Source of the DNA: Oikopleura dioica
Lineage: Eukaryota; Chordata; Appendicularia; Copelata; Oikopleuridae
Length of the DNA stretch: 64,000 nt
Reading direction: 5' to 3'
NCBI GenBank assembly: GCA_907165135.1
Contig: OU015567.1
Location: 10,173,001-10,237,000 of the forward strand
This document shows positions 33,650 to 45,300 of this stretch, in pieces; within the stretch, counting starts at the first letter, position 1; the number at the start of each line of letters is the position of its first letter. The notes beneath the pieces are model-generated. The model was not told the origin of the DNA. It searched no databases and was given only the letters and a program-made list of their open reading frames with translations. The position numbers and the translations under genes were made by a program.

Positions 33650-34413
33650 AAGAGAGAAAGTGAAAACCCCAAAAGAAAGCTTCTCGGCGATTTTAAAACA
33701 CTGACGGATTGGATGACATCATTGATTGAAAGAGTCGAAGAGATTGTTCCGAAATGGCAGAGAGGTCAAATGTCAAAGCATCATCGAGTTTTGCCTGTTT
33801 TATACAATATGTAGGGCATGAAAAACGTCAAAACAGGCTTATGTATAATATTTATTCAATTCCAGGGCTGGTAAAAACACAAAAGTCGGAACACCAACAC
33901 TTCCCGAAGCAATGAAAACAGCCGTTGCGAAGATGGCTCCAGATCGACACGTGGCGAATCGAGTTATTATCCTTGTTTCAGCGATGTATCGCTCGGCTGA
34001 TATCCAGGAATGGTCCTCTTTTCATTTATACTATAAATTTTATAGCAGCTGCTACTTATTTGATTTTGACCGTTGAAAGGCTGTTAAAGAAATTGTCCAA
34101 GAAGAAGGCATCGGTCTTATTTCTGTCGGACTTGATGGATCAGTTGGTGCGATGAAGCCGCTCAAAGGATACGACGTTACTCAAATTCGAGAGCTGAACG
34201 GTATTCGCGAGCAGGTAAGTCTGACAAAAGCTCATGCAATTCCTCGTGCTTCTAAAGGTCGAACAATTGCTACAAGGACGAGGCCGCCTGATCCGTCGAC
34301 AGGTCGACTTCTCGATGAACCGAGGCACTCTTCGTCGTTCAAGTTCTACCGAGCTTGAGAACATCGCTGACCTAACTCACTTACAAGAAGTGACAACAGA
34401 AGCAGAAGAATGA
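33650..34413 (+). CDS. von Willebrand factor A-domain protein (5' end unresolved)
   Basis: The core of a VWA domain is visible: a helix DFKTLTDWMTSLIERVEEIV, then GTPTLPEAMKTAVAKM, the central strand RVIILVSAMYRSADIQ, and AVKEIVQEEGIGLISVGLDG. A C-terminal part rich in Arg and Glu follows (LLQGRGRLIRRQVDF). Frame continuity needs GA-AG introns at about 33760-33865 and 34008-34079, plus a GT-AG intron near 34214-34259. The metal-binding D-x-S-x-S expected before the first helix was not found; either that exon was missed or the site is lost. AATAAA is at 34447-34452. VWA domains mediate adhesion or protein binding, usually outside the cell. Confidence 0.55.
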
Positions 34414-34605
34414 TCGCTATGAAATCCATTTGCCAACCTCAAATTCAATAAAATTTATACAGTATAAATTATACTCATTCATTTTTGCTCTCCTGTTCAA
34501 ATATTTATGAAAAAGGTCAATCAACTTGACTTATCCCGCTCTTGCTAGCACCAAAGTGTGACTTTTTGAAGAAAAAATGAAAAACAATAAGTGGGTCATT
34601 CGGTC

Positions 34606-36740
34606 ATGATTTTCAATTTTTTGATATTGGCAGTTTCAGGACAGCTTTTCAAAATTTTTCAGGAACCTATTTATCTTTAACAGAAATTTGAATTAATTCA
34701 TGATGAGAAAATTTTTGAAAGCGATACTGAGCCGCCGACAGGTATTTACCGCCATGGAAATATCACGGAACAGTCTGGCCTCAACCGCAGTCGATGAAAG
34801 TTTCAGAGAGCTTCAGTACCGTCGATCCAAATATTCAATTTATACTCTCTGCTGATTCTGAGCATTGTGATATTCTGAATGATCTGTTTGAGAGATATCA
34901 GAACCTGATCCGCAGCCATTTCAAATCGCTAGTTTATTCTTACAGCAAGAAATATGGTGACCCCAGTGGCCATGTTGATACAGTCGAAGTGACAGTCAAG
35001 AACTGTGAAGTTGTTCCTTCGCAAAGTATGAACGAGAGCTACTCCCTCGATATCGAGGAGGGAAGTAATTTCGTCAAACTAAATGCTGAAGCTGAATGGG
35101 CAAGGTTTTCGAATCTAATGAAATCAAGGAAGAGAACTCTTAATTCGAAAGCCTTCCGAAGGGAGTGATCAGAGGTCTTGAATCCTTTGCTCAAATGATT
35201 CACCCAATCAACTACGCACCTTCTGTGAATACAACGACGATCACGGATTTTCCCCGATTTCAATTCCGCGGTTTTCTCATCGACACTTCTCGGCATTATC
35301 TTCCGATTTCAGCGATTAAGGCTCACATCAGGTGAAAAAGAGTTTTTCAAAAATGTCAGAATTCGACTTTCTAGCGCTCTATCGTGGAATAAATTCAACG
35401 TCCTTCATTGGCACATTGTTGACTTAGAGAGCTTCCCTTACGAATCCGAAGTGCTTCCTGAACTGAGCTTCCTGGGCGCTTACACTCCCTCCATGTCTAT
35501 ACGATTAACGAGATCAAAGACATTATCGAGTATGCCCGTCAACGAGGTAACCTGAGTTTTCATGTAATAATAAAAATGCTAAACAACTTCCAGGGATCCG
35601 CGTTGTGCCGGAATTCGACACTCCCGGTCACACATCCTCCTGGGGACCCGGCGCTGGTCCAAATTTTTTGACGCGATGTTACGATCAAGATGGCAATCCT
35701 GACGGAACTCTTGGCCCGATCAATCCCATCTACGCGGAGAACTATCTCCTAATGAAACGGCTTCTCACTGAAGTAGCCCAGGTCTTCGAAGATGCTTACT
35801 TGCACCTTGGCGGAGATGAAGTTCCCTTCGGCTGCTGGAAAAGCAACCCAGATATTACTGAATACATGGCTGCAAATAATATGACAACGTATCCCCAGCT
35901 TGAGCAGCAGTGGGTCCAGGGAATGGTCGAAATCGCGGAGAGTTTGAAGAAGCATTATGTTGTCTGGGAAGAGGTGTTTGTCAATGGTGTGAAAATAAAC
36001 AACAATACTGTCGTTGAGGTAACACTAATAACTGAACGGCACAAATGAAGCAAATGCTTGTAGATTTGGAAGAACCACGACAGTTGAATACAACGATGGA
36101 AGCAGTCACAAAATCTGGACACAAGGAATAGTTTCAAATAAACCCGAAGAACTATTCTTTTCAAAGAAAATTTAAATTTTTATCTATTCTTTTCTTGATT
36201 TTGAATTCTAACAGGCTCTTCTTGCGTCGCCTTGGTACTTGAACTACATCTCTTACGGCGTCGATTGGCAAAAATACTACGTAGAAGAGCCAACCGCTTT
36301 CAACGGAACTGAAGAGCAGAAAAAGCTCGTAATGGGTGGCTCAACTGCAATGTGGGGCGAGTACGTTGACGGAACAAACTTGCTCCAGCGAACGTGGCCT
36401 CGCGCGAGTGCTGTCGGTAAGAAGCACTTGAAATTTAGTATTCACACCGCTATCGCCATTTTCCCGTAAATCAAGTGCTTGATCTTCATTTTCTGAACTA
36501 GCTACTGTATTCTACAGGGCGTATTAGAATGAATCTGTATTTTTAGCCGAGCGACTGTGGAGCGCAAAAGAAGTAAGAAGCACTCAAACAGCTTTGCCCA
36601 GATTGAACGAGTGGCGATGTAGAATGCTAGTGCGTGGCCTCCCAGCTGAACCAGCCATTGCAAATATTAATCTCATGCCTGAATATGGATACTGTCCTAC
36701 TCCTTATGATCACACCAACGATTACAGTGGTCATTTTTAA
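34606..36740 (+). CDS. Beta-hexosaminidase (GH20), with two frame breaks
   Basis: The order follows lysosomal hexosaminidase A/B: probable signal exon ([12 protein letters not shown]), WPQPQ strand, [51 protein letters not shown], the catalytic block [58 protein letters not shown] and the RLW region. It removes terminal N-acetylhexosamine residues using the Asp-Glu pair in GGDE. The reading frame breaks by one missing base near 35489-35493 and again near 36081-36084; elsewhere it is intact with strong conservation. One intron (36126-36214) is GA-AG and one (35100-35161) GC-AG, both fixed by homology. The junction from the signal exon is unresolved. AATAAA at 36746-36751. Confidence 0.88.
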
Positions 36741-39387
36741 TTCAAAATAAAGAGATCTTGAGTCAAGATTCTTGACCTATCGTTCTTCTTCGATTTTTAT
36801 ATGAAGAGCAAACTCTATTAATCAAATTTTCAGCTCATCCGGTTAACACCGCCTTTTTACGAGATTCAAGTGGTTTACACCCAAACACGGAAAAGTGATT
36901 TTTTGCTTTTAAAATTCGCGGCGCGGTGCTTTTTTCTCCGGAAGAGCTCTCGACGGGCGACTTTGATTTATAAAAGGCCATCGCTGCATAGAATTAGGAA
37001 AAGAGGGATTGAGATTCTTATCATCTGCGAGCACTCGTGAAAAGGTTAAAGAGCTCGGATTATGGTGTATCATCGGACTGGTCACTTAGCGCGTCCATCA
37101 TCCCGTGAGAAGGTCGCACGAAAATATTAATACCGTTTTTACTCGATTTGCAAATAGCAAACTTCTATGTATTCTCTTTATTTTATAACCGGTCAGTTTG
37201 TTAGTAAGCGAAAATTAATAACGGAACGAGCCATAATTCTATGAAGACAGAAACGAACCATTATTTCTGTAATTTTATGGAAGGGAGCTATCACTCTTTA
37301 TAATCTTGGATCGATCTATTTTTCAGCATAAATACGAAAGAAGGAAAATTCTTTTCACACAGTGATTTGTAAGAATAAAATGACTTTTTCTCAATTTTTT
37401 TACCCCTTCCAATAAAACGAATTTTTAAAAATGTTCAAACGCTACATAAAATACTATTTTTTCTGTTATTAAATGAACCCGATATTTTCGATTTATTAAA
37501 TACGTTTGACTCGTGGAAATTATGAATAAAATTCTTATTATTTATTGTGCGATTATTATCGACACAATGTCGAAGATGCAAACTTCTTGGAGTATCTTGA
37601 GAGGTTTTAATTCTTGAAAAAAGTCTGCCAAAAACAGTAACCCTTGGCATTGAAATTTCATAAATTTTTTATGCTTTGGGTCAACTGGATTAACTGCGGG
37701 GCCGAGCATTCGGCGCAGGTACAAATGCCGGCGAAACAATGCGCATGTCGAGCCAAGGGATTAATGGAAGTGTGGCTATTTACGAAGCGCTAAAAATACG
37801 CTCCCCTCAAAAAATAGACCCGATATATTACCAAGGGGCGTAAATATACCCACGTCGGCTTGATTAACGAGCGGGGCTAGAATTAACGAGCCGCCGATTT
37901 CTTCTTCGGTACAGAAATAGAGGCACTTCCTTGAGTTTGAAACAGATTCAAATTTTGATCGAGCACCGGAAAATGAGCTTAGCGAGGGTGCTCAAAGAAG
38001 AGCTTATAACTTTTTTCAAGGCCTCAAAAGTTGAGTGAACGAGTTGATATCCCTTTTCCGCCGAAATCGCATTTTTGTAATTGCCGCCTTGAGAAACTTG
38101 ATTTTGAGTGGTTGAAATCAATTTTCAATTTTTTTTTGTTGAGAAAAACATTTTCGAGTAAAAACAATCACTTGTCTATTTACAGAAAATGCCAGTAGAT
38201 TAGGTTCGCCTGCTGGATCGACAGATTGTGGCTTTATTTTCTACCCGCATACAGATGAATGTCAAGTAGACAAGATTCTTCTGCAATCAAAATCTGGAGA
38301 AATAAATATTAAATTAATAATCAAATTCGAACCCTCTCTTCTTCCTTCTGTAAGACTTACACGGTGGAACTTGTAAAGGTCACTCTTAATTTTTTTACTT
38401 CATTCTTTCGGTTGAACATAAGTGGACTAAAATTTAATCCGGACTTGTTACGCGAAGCGCAATAAAAGAGCATCGAATTGAGCGACGTCCGCGTTTTGAT
38501 CAAAGCGCATCAACGATCCATCACTGTAACACTGTTCATTCGCAATCCTTGCGAAAGGGAAGCCAGCAGAGTCTTGTGCCCACATTTTATCTTCAAAAAT
38601 TGACCTACAAATTAGATTCCTACATTTTCTCAATTCAAAGTAAAAAATAAATTGGGAGTTTATTTGTTTAGATAATAATAAAAGTTCTGAACTCCTATTT
38701 GATTGAAGCCTCTGAATCAGTTAAATAAATTTGTGAGTTTTGATTTTACGCTTTTTGTTAGGGTTTTCACTCTTTATTTCTGATTCTTGGGCAAAATTTG
38801 CTATTTCCACTGTTTTCGTTAATTTCTAATTATAAAGAAAATTTGTTTACAAAAAATATAAATTACAACAATCTCTTCCTTGATATCACTAGCCACTTCC
38901 AATTTACAAAACTCTCACTTCCCAAAATATCAACAAGCCTTTTTTCTTTGAAATCGCCGCGCTAAATGCATGTCAAAAGGCAGTACCTAAAAATTCCAAA
39001 TCACACATTTTACAATGTTGAAAAGTTTCGGCTCCGTGTCAGTATCATGAAGAAATGCGCGTCCTGTGATCGTGCCGCGCTAGTTCGTCTTAAATGAGCG
39101 CCTAGTGCGATGTACTGGCACTTGTCAGAGTCAGTTGCTTCCTGTAGCCGCGTTCTCGTGCATTTCTGAGGAGCGCTCTGCCAGGTGGCGTTGCAGCGCC
39201 AAGGAGCAGCGCTAAACTTGCGCCGCGAAAAACGCGCTGCGCTCAACGCACTAAACAACGATAGTAGCTACTGACGATTTTTTACAGAGATAAACCCTTT
39301 TACATCGACCTTATTAAATAAACAAATAAAGAAAAAAATCGACGCTCAAATAATTTACAAGAAAAAGAAGCAAGAGATCAAAGAAAA
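36741..39387. other. Gene-free 2.6 kb upstream of the CADM-like gene
   Basis: No exon or repeat is recognised. It is AT-rich except for a CpG-rich stretch at about 38940-39250 just before the first ATG of the next gene, probably its promoter. For this compact genome such a gap is large and may hold regulatory DNA. Confidence 0.45.
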
Positions 39388-42300
39388 ATGAAACTCGGCG
39401 GCCTTGGACTTTTGGTAAGCAAAAATATTCATTTGGCTTCTTAGGCCTTACTAGGATTAGGGTTAGAGGGAACCCTTTTTAGTCAAATGAGTTCAGTTTA
39501 AATTTGATTAAAACCGTTCCTTTGAAAGTTTAACTTTCCAGTCACTCCTTTCTATTAATATCAAATTAACTTGAACTAATCTTTGCGACCGAAAGGTGTC
39601 CCTTTGAATACGGAATATTTGAACTGCCATTGAATAGAAAACTGCCTAATGAGTCGAGCTCACTTTTTGGGGGAGCATTAATTCGCGCATCAATTATAGC
39701 CTTGACGTGCCCAAATCTACTCGCCGCACGTTTTATACTCCCAAGTGACCTTTATATCGCTCTGTTTGTATAATGGCAGTAATCCCTTCTTTGGACAGTT
39801 CGTTTCTAAAAAGCATCGATCGCTAAAGAGTATCAAAAACAAAATAGTCAATTCATGAAGATTATTCTGATCGGATAATATTAAATTTTCTAATATTTCA
39901 ATATTAACCAATATGATGAAAAAGCCGCGTCATTATCGAAACTTGAAGTTATCAAAAATGTATCGACTGAAACCGAACCTGTCAAATATTTTTGTTTTGA
40001 CAAATTGACTTCATTCTTTTTCAAATGAAAGACTCTTTAGACTCTTTAGATAAGACGAAAACTTAAATAAAATATCGATTTTTGAAATTAAAAAGCTACA
40101 GAAAAGTCTTAAAATAAGACTATCCTTCACTTAACTCAAATAACTACCCTAGGAAATCAAAAAAATTTTCGTAAATTGCAATTTTAATAGATAGTTTCGC
40201 GAAAATCACAAATTTCCCGCGAACTTTTTGCGATTTCTTGCTCATCGAATATCAAAAAGCAGCTTCATTACTTTCGCATCACCTTGTCGGCTTATCGGCT
40301 TCGTTTTTTTTTTCACGATGATGATCACCGGAAATGACCATTTTGTGCGTTCCGCGGTGGAAAATCGAAAAAAGAAGCGAGCCTTCGATCACAATTTAAC
40401 CGTGACATGCGATCGAGGACCGACACTCTTTTTGAACTTCTTGGAGGCCGCAGTTTTTTTTTCCTTTTGATGAGGGGGAGCATTTTTAGTAGGAAGAAGA
40501 GAAATTGTCCGGAAGTGTTTGGCGAGGCACCCCTCGAGCTCGCGACACGACAAACAATAAATGAATAGATTGGATAGCACTTCTGATGTTTGGGATACAT
40601 AGGCAGGCAAATTTGAGGGAAAGAAGAAAGAGTGGTTTTCTTCACACTGATTTATAAAAATCTTCAGACATTTTCTCCATCTTTTTATTTTCAAGATCGT
40701 TTTTGGTTATTATTCGAGGATTCGGTAAATTTTTTTTGGCTGCGTAAAACGATTCTCGTTTCTTATTGGCTAAAAGCCCCCATCTTCTATAGATAGTCAA
40801 GTTCATTTCAAGGCAAATCTATCTCCTTCTGACTTTCCAGAATCTGTAAGATGTCTGAATGATTCAAATTACCGCATCTTTCCCTGCTTGTACATATTTA
40901 AATACAGTGATTTGTGATCCTTCTGGCGTCATATGTTACATTACATACATTCTGACCCGCCAACTGTCGAAGAAATTAGCAGCGGTCGGGTGCGATTTAT
41001 CAACCCAACTCAGCGTAAACTATTTGACCCTACAGGTGGACGGGGCTTGCGCTTCCATCGAATGATCCATAAATAATAACAGCTCTTGAAAAGTGGTTCA
41101 AAACGTGTGTCCTCCAGCTTTTACCGTTGCTGGAATGCTAATTGCTCACTTTTTGGACTAAATAATCAACGCTTCAGCATTTCTTCCTCCTCCTTATTTT
41201 TGTATTTTCAAGCCAGATATCCTAAACATTCGGTTTTCTCCCGGACATTTCGCAGCGTAAATCCCCGCGCTCGAGTACTGATCATCCTGCTCGAGCACTT
41301 TCTTAGCGCCGCCCTTCATCTTTTCAAGAAAAAAATTTCGATTTCCCTCGATACAACTCTTGGCCACAATTCAGTAAAAAGAGTGTTCGATGCACTTGAG
41401 TTTCTCTGTTGCTATTTGCGCCCATTGTTATTGCTCCGTTTTCGAAAATGGTAATTTCAAGGGCCCATGAAGAGGAGCAGCTTATTATTACTCGGGGTGA
41501 GAATTAGTTTTGCAAGAAAGGTGGCTTAGTTATGAAATGTTTGGGGCTAAGCGGAATATGGAGATCCACCGGATGATCCGGCCGACGCTTCGGCTCTTCG
41601 TAACAATGCCGAATATCTTTGCGCCCAAATAGATGATTCCAGACAGCCGTCACCAACACTTTCTCACGATATTTTGGAAATGAAAAGATTACGCCGAATT
41701 TGCGGCTTACCGAAACATAATTATTAAATACCTGCCTATTCATCATAAAAAAGAGCAAAAACGGAGCTCTGCTGTAATTAAGGGATTACCGGTCAATATT
41801 GCTCGTAGGAAAAAAGGTTGACCGAAAAGTTAACTCAATAAATTTTCGGCTAATTAGCCACCACGTGTGCGTTTATTTACCCATCTCCGGAGATCTACAC
41901 CGTGGCTAGCCCAAGCCCATAACCGGTGATTGCCGAGATCGCCGATCCTGCCATTATCCGACATAATTATTATGACGTCGATAAAAAAAGCGCGCGAAAT
42001 TTGAAACCCTCTCCTCCGCTCCCTTTTTACTTCTCCTCTTTTCTCCGTAAAATGAGTTTTACGGCTCTTGAGAGTTGAGAGTGGCGTTTGAACTTACGGA
42101 AAAAACGAGCTGTCATTATGGAAAATGAGGGAGTGAAAAGATCAAACGAGGAGGGTGGTTATTATTTCCTGCGAAAAAAGGCAGTTCAAAGGAAGAGAGT
42201 CAGTAAATAAGTCCTTAGACGGAGGAATACAATAGGAATGCTCTCTTCATCGGGAAATGAATGATTAAGGGTATCTGCCGATGGAACTCGTGCCTAAAAC

Positions 42301-45300
42301 CGCGCACCGGACGAGGTTCACACCCAAAGCGATGCATATTTTAAACACATATTGAGAGCACGGCACTTGATCATCACTAAGTGCTGTATTTATCCATCGA
42401 AGACAAAGCCATCAGAATTTTCTTCATGAAAATCCGACGCTCGCTGTCGCCAAAAGCCGATTGCGCGGGGAGGGCTGAGCCGCTCTAATTCAAGCTGCTC
42501 TGACTTTGACGCATTTTTTGAAGCGAAAGAAAAATGCAAAAGCAAAAGTCTCTATTTTTCGCATAATTTGGCTGTCGTAAGGTGATGAATATAAGCTCAC
42601 TGGTACAAAAAGAAGCCTCCGGAAGAGGAAGAATTAAAATTTTTGAAGGATTTTGAACATCTGTGCTTCTAAGGGCTTAAGAAAATGCCATAATCATTCC
42701 TCGCCAGGCGGATATAATAACACATTGAAAAAGGTCGTATGCACGTGACTATGCATGTTAAACACGGTGCGAAAATGTTTTCACTATATTTTGAAGTCGA
42801 AAAGTAGAACGCGGAATTTGTTGAATTCAAAATAACACGCTTTTTTGAAAGGCTAAGTATCAATAAATGCCTCAATTCATTACGGATTTTTCCTAAAAAG
42901 CCGCGCTCATCAATAATAAAAGCTTGATAAACTTGGCGCTCATACAAAATCACCATTAATTTTTCCCGAGAAAAAAAACTGCCCACCGAGCAGCTGCTAA
43001 ATTACTAAGGTATTTATGCTCTACCGTAAATATGGACAGTAAGCGCGTGTGGAGCTGCTATCAATATTTGAGAAGGGGAAGAGCGGAAGTAGAATTTTCT
43101 ATTTTGCAAATTTCGCATCTGAGCAAACACCAGCTGGCGCAAAGTGATAATCGGCTAATCGAACTGTCATTTATGCATTGTAAACTGTCATTTTCAACAT
43201 CACCAGATGAAAAATTAGCTAAGAAACTTATCGAAAGCGAAAAGTCTTTGAACCCAAAAATATCTATTTCTCAACCACAAAGAAATAATTAGCTCCGAGC
43301 ATACGGAAAATAGAAGCGCCCGAATTTCATCCTAATTATTCGCTCCTCAGTCCACTTTTGGCATTGACATTTGGCATGCTAAACATAAATTGCCCCAACA
43401 CATAAGCCTCTCCAGCCAATATCGACAGTTGATTATAATACCGTATTCTCTCCAGAGACGCCGGCAATCAAAAATCAAAAGATTCTAATTTTCAACTCTC
43501 TTTTTCTCAGCTCCAACTAAGGGCGTGATGAAAAAGCTGGATATTTTCAAGAAAACATGCATAAAACTAAGTGTAACAGAGGCAACGCCACTATGATTTT
43601 TCCCGAGCCGCCGGAGCGTCGGGAAAATAGATCAGAAAATGCAAAATAGTATTGTCGAAAATAGAAATCAACTTGTTTCAAAAACAATCTGAATCCCTTT
43701 TCTTACAGTTTTTCTTTTAGTTTGCAGCACTTTCGCCCAGAAAACTCAATACACTTTGGAAAAGGGATCGACTGGTGATATCAGCTGTTCCTTCCCCGGC
43801 GATGTGACGCTGATCAACTTCAAACGCGACAAAGAAGTTCTATGGATCAAGTACGGCGATCAGAACCCTTTCTCAACGAGTAACAACCGCTTTCAATCAA
43901 TCAGCTCCAGGCACGGGTCACGTGACCTCGCCGAAAAGGTCAATTTGAGGCAATGAGCTTACGCCATGTAATCAGAGAGATAATTAAAAAATATAAGCTC
44001 GCCAGGGTGAAAGATTAAGAAGCCGAGTATAGAAAATGAGATCGATACAGCTGGGCAACATCAGACATGCCCTGTGGCCGGAAAAAGGTCACGGGCAATT
44101 AAGGCACACTATCTTTGCCAAGGTCTTTTCACAGTTTCTTTACGGTAGTTTTCCTCCAAAAATGAACTTACGGCGACTTGCTTGAAGAATGAGGACTTTT
44201 TAATCAGGATGAAAAGTCCTCATTCTTCAATGATCTCGCTGAAAAACCGTAAAGGTTCATAGCTGTCCTAAAGACTTTTAATGTGGAGCAATGATCAAAC
44301 AGTGTTCCTAATCAAAAATTCTGTTACCGTAAGCTACAGTAATCGATAGTCATTAGTTGATTAAAACGGCGGCTGCGCTCAAGGCAAGCACTCGGAAGAG
44401 AGGCATTAAGCTCATCGCCGCGTATCGAGCGGCTCATCCGAGCGGAGCCGTTTAATTTATAAAAAGATCTTCTTGTATTTATTCTAAATCTGAAATATAA
44501 AATAATCTGAATCTATTTTTTGATTCAAAGATGGGCGGATAAAATCGGCTGGGCAAAGTGCCCATCTTCCACTTTTAGAAGAAAAAATATAAATATAGAA
44601 AAATATGCCGAGCGTATGGGCTGTATATGTAGCATACGGGCGAGTGGATGATCCTTTTCTTAAGGATCTACACTTCGATTATAGCAGACTCTGCTCTCAG
44701 ACGAGGTAGCACCTGGCTAAGGGTGCGCCTCCCCACCGTTCTCATGGAACATAATGTTCATATTACAGTAGCTCAGGAAAGCGAAAAACATATGTTCGTA
44801 AATTTCTCTTTCGGTTTTCTTTTCATCTGCGATTAAAGAAAAAAACTTGGGCACTTAGATGCTTGACAATAAAATCGTTTGTAATCCGGCGATAACCAAA
44901 TATTGTGACCTCAAAACAAGCTCCAGTTCGAAACTCGACTTACGTATCAACTCGGTGCAGCTGGAGGATGAAAATGTTTATGCTTGTGAAAATCAGCGTG
45001 GAGAAGGATACGATATTCATTTAACTGTCACAGGTACTTCGAATTCTCGATCTTTAAAAAATCCTTCAAGGGACTGACTAGAGCTTGAATAGAATTCTAA
45101 GCTGCAGCTGGGTTTATCCTCCCTGTAGTAGAATATTCAGCTGTTGGGTAACAGAATTTTCTACCAAAATTCGATTCAACTTCTGGCCTAAGTTTATGTC
45201 AGGCGGCGAGTGAATTAAAATAATATTTGGCGAAAAGTGAAAACTAGCTTCTGGCGTTGAACACCGCATCAGCTGGCAGCTTTGCGTTAGTTCCAATCAC

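Noticed and set aside
41086-41454. 122-codon frame on the plus strand
   Set aside because: It lies in the first large intron of the CADM-like gene, with low complexity and no splice or polyadenylation support.
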